DNA of 15,216 bases. Source: an uncultured Clostridia bacterium (GTDB lineage: Bacteria > Bacillota > Clostridia > Oscillospirales > Acutalibacteraceae). The notes under the pieces are model-generated. The model was given only the letters and a program-made list of their open reading frames with translations, had not been told where the DNA came from and did no database searches. Below are positions 14,258 through 15,216 of this stretch, in pieces (position 1 is the stretch's first letter; every line of letters begins with the position of its first letter). The translations under genes and the position numbers were made by a program. The DNA is taken from assembly GCA_937902305.1 (NCBI GenBank), contig CALDHV010000047.1, positions 1 through 15,216 on the forward strand. Direction: 5' to 3'.

Positions 14258-14277
14258 ATATTTATGCATTTGCAAAC
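14241..14277. promoter_or_regulatory. Inverted pair of GTTTGCAAA boxes, candidate XRE operator
   Basis: GTTTGCAAA (14241-14249) and its exact reverse complement TTTGCAAAC (14269-14277) face each other with centres 28 bases apart, close to whole helical turns. Each is itself built on the palindrome TTTGCAAA, so each could bind one HTH dimer. The first lies between the -35 and -10 of the SLOG-like gene promoter, the second just after the predicted transcription start. A further GTTTGC half site lies at 14221-14226. This is the layout expected for repression by the adjacent XRE protein; binding is inferred. Confidence 0.55.
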
Positions 14278-14292
14278 AAAAGAGGTTGAAAT

Positions 14293-14811
14293 ATGGAACA
14301 TTCGGTTTGCTTTATCGGACACAGAAAAATTGAGGATATGCCGGAGTTACGGGAACGATTACAGGGCATTTTGCAAGAACTGATCAACAACGGCACGGTC
14401 AACTTTATCTTCGGAGACCATTCGGCGTTTGACGATTTGTGCTATGAATTGGTGACGAAATTAAAAGAAAAATACCCCGCAATCAAGCGGATAAACTTCC
14501 GCAAAGATTACGAGGATACAAACGATTACACGATACAGTTTTTGATTGTCGGATACGAGGAAAGTATCTGCCCTAAAGGTGTGGGCAGTGCAGGACGGGC
14601 AAGCTATGTCGAACGCAATCAAGCGATGATTCGTGAAAGCGATGTTTGTATCTTTTACTATGATGAAAACTATCAGCCGAGTCGCAGAAAAACCAGCCGT
14701 AGAGATTTGTTTGACTACCAACCCAAAAGCGGAACAGCATTGGCTTTTCAATACGCAAAAAGCAAAAAGAAAACTATAATAAATTGCTTTATGAACGCCG
14801 CGCGTCCTTAA
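14293..14811 (+). CDS. SLOG/DUF1273-like predicted nucleotide-binding protein
   Basis: A 172-residue soluble protein of the SLOG (LOG/DprA-like Rossmann) type related to DUF1273/YpsA. Motifs in order: CFIGHRKI (residues 6-13, the family's GHR strand-loop), FIFGDHSAFDDLCYELV (38-54, the glycine/aspartate loop where relatives have GGAxGFD), SYVERNQAMIRESDVCIFYYDE (104-125, with R108-N109), and SGTALAFQYAKSKKKTIIN (146-164), the family's typical closing segment. SLOG proteins are known or predicted to bind or process nucleotide-like ligands; the ligand here is unknown. No enzyme is fused to it. The ATG follows AGAGG, and the promoter and putative operators lie directly upstream, next to a divergent XRE repressor. 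Low GC compared with the operons to the left suggests acquisition by transfer. It seems full length. Confidence 0.78.
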   Translation: MEHSVCFIGHRKIEDMPELRERLQGILQELINNGTVNFIFGDHSAFDDLCYELVTKLKEKYPAIKRINFRKDYEDTNDYTIQFLIVGYEESICPKGVGSAGRASYVERNQAMIRESDVCIFYYDENYQPSRRKTSRRDLFDYQPKSGTALAFQYAKSKKKTIINCFMNAARP

Positions 14812-14838
14812 GAACATTCGGCAATGCGGTGTGGTTTT
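14795..14838 (+). terminator. Weak possible terminator at the end of the SLOG-like gene
   Basis: ACGCCGC (14795-14801), inside the last codons, can pair with GCGGTGT (14826-14832) with one wobble, followed by GGTTTTTC. The loop is long (24 bases), so the structure is uncertain, but the T run is in the right place. Confidence 0.3.
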
Positions 14839-14859
14839 TCTTCTCCCTCAACTTCCCAC

Positions 14860-14888
14860 TTGTGTTCGGCGGGGAGTGATGTTATAAT
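14860..14888 (+). promoter_or_regulatory. Promoter of the BspA-like gene
   Basis: A perfect TATAAT (14883-14888) is preceded, after 17 bases, by TTGTGT (14860-14865), which keeps the TTG of the -35. Transcription would begin near 14895, about 32 bases before the ATG at 14927, with GGAGA (14916-14920) as the ribosome site. Confidence 0.65.
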
Positions 14889-14926
14889 CAAATCAGCAAA
14901 TTAAAATAAATTTACGGAGAAAAGCT

Positions 14927-15216
14927 ATGAAAAGAATTATTGCATTTTTGCTTGCGGCGTGTCTGCTTCTTACAACGCTGTCCGTCGCGGCAAGCGCGGA
15001 GGAAATTCTTTCGAAAGGTACCTACGGTCCCGGTTCGTATTATTCCCTGACCGCCGATGGCACCCTTTCACTTTGGGGAACGGGAAGACCGAACGCCGTC
15101 ACGGGAGATAATTATCCGTGGTTTAAGTTCAGAGACAGCATAACGCGGGTAGAGCTGAGCGACGGGCTGGAAATCATCGGCAGAGAACTCTTGTACGGAG
15201 CGAACGTACCGGAGCT
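14927..15216 (+). CDS. Secreted BspA-like leucine-rich-repeat protein (3' end outside window)
   Basis: The first 96 residues of an exported protein; the frame is open to the window edge. The N-terminus is a typical signal peptide: MKR, a hydrophobic core to about residue 20, and an ASA-EE cleavage site after residue 24. The LAAC at residues 9-12 resembles a lipobox, but the hydrophobic region before it is too short, so signal peptidase I cleavage is favoured. The mature part shows the opening of BspA-type (LRR_5) proteins: YSLTADGTLSLWGTG, then NYPWFKFRDSITRVELSDGLEIIG, the standard lead-in to cysteine-poor surface leucine-rich repeats involved in adhesion or binding. Its size, anchor and further domains lie outside the window. 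It has its own promoter and ribosome site. Confidence 0.82.
   Translation, partial: MKRIIAFLLAACLLLTTLSVAASAEEILSKGTYGPGSYYSLTADGTLSLWGTGRPNAVTGDNYPWFKFRDSITRVELSDGLEIIGRELLYGANVPE

Noticed and set aside
14929..14964. Lipoprotein signal (LAAC) in the BspA-like protein
   Set aside because: The hydrophobic stretch before the cysteine is too short, and a good ASA cleavage site follows the full core.
1..15216. CRISPR array, tRNA, rRNA, insertion sequence or integrase
   Set aside because: No regularly spaced repeats, tRNA cloverleaf, rRNA segment, transposase or recombinase frame was seen on either strand.

Overview
The window is a GC-rich bacterial chromosome segment that changes abruptly to AT-rich sequence near its right end. 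A class 1B dihydroorotate dehydrogenase (PyrD with the iron-sulfur/FAD subunit PyrK), B. subtilis-like PyrE, strong AGGAGG-type ribosome sites and a BspA-like leucine-rich-repeat gene together suggest a Gram-positive, probably gut-associated member of the Clostridia (Oscillospiraceae/Ruminococcaceae-like). The taxon is inferred; no rRNA is present.

Positions 1-7153 hold a tightly packed de novo UMP operon on the plus strand: carB (5' end cut by the window) - pyrK - pyrD - pyrF - pyrE - pyrB. Gaps are 10 bases or less except before pyrE (20 bases to the chosen start), and three junctions in the string overlap (pyrK/pyrD by 13 bases, pyrE/pyrB by 4, pyrB/GH3 by 4). Together the products make carbamoyl phosphate, carbamoyl aspartate, orotate, OMP and UMP; dihydroorotase (pyrC), carA and any PyrR-type regulator are not in the window. 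PyrB carries an extra C-terminal four-cysteine module that looks like the zinc domain of the PyrI regulatory chain without PyrI's nucleotide-binding domain.

Positions 7150-11450 continue on the same strand with a cytoplasmic family 3 glycoside hydrolase whose start codon overlaps the pyrB stop, a short-chain dehydrogenase/reductase, and a DUF819-type multi-pass membrane protein.

Positions 11468-13653 are a housekeeping unit: a consensus sigma-70-type promoter, greA (transcript cleavage factor), a terminator-like hairpin, and lysS (class II lysyl-tRNA synthetase).

From 13654 to about 14811 composition becomes AT-rich. This islet contains back-to-back terminator hairpins, a minus-strand XRE-family repressor gene with a TTG start, and a divergent plus-strand gene for a SLOG/DUF1273-like nucleotide-sensor protein. 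The shared 138-base promoter region carries an inverted pair of GTTTGCAAA boxes placed where an autoregulating repressor would bind. This regulator-sensor pair is the best candidate for an under-described system here. The window ends inside a secreted BspA-like repeat protein gene with its own promoter.
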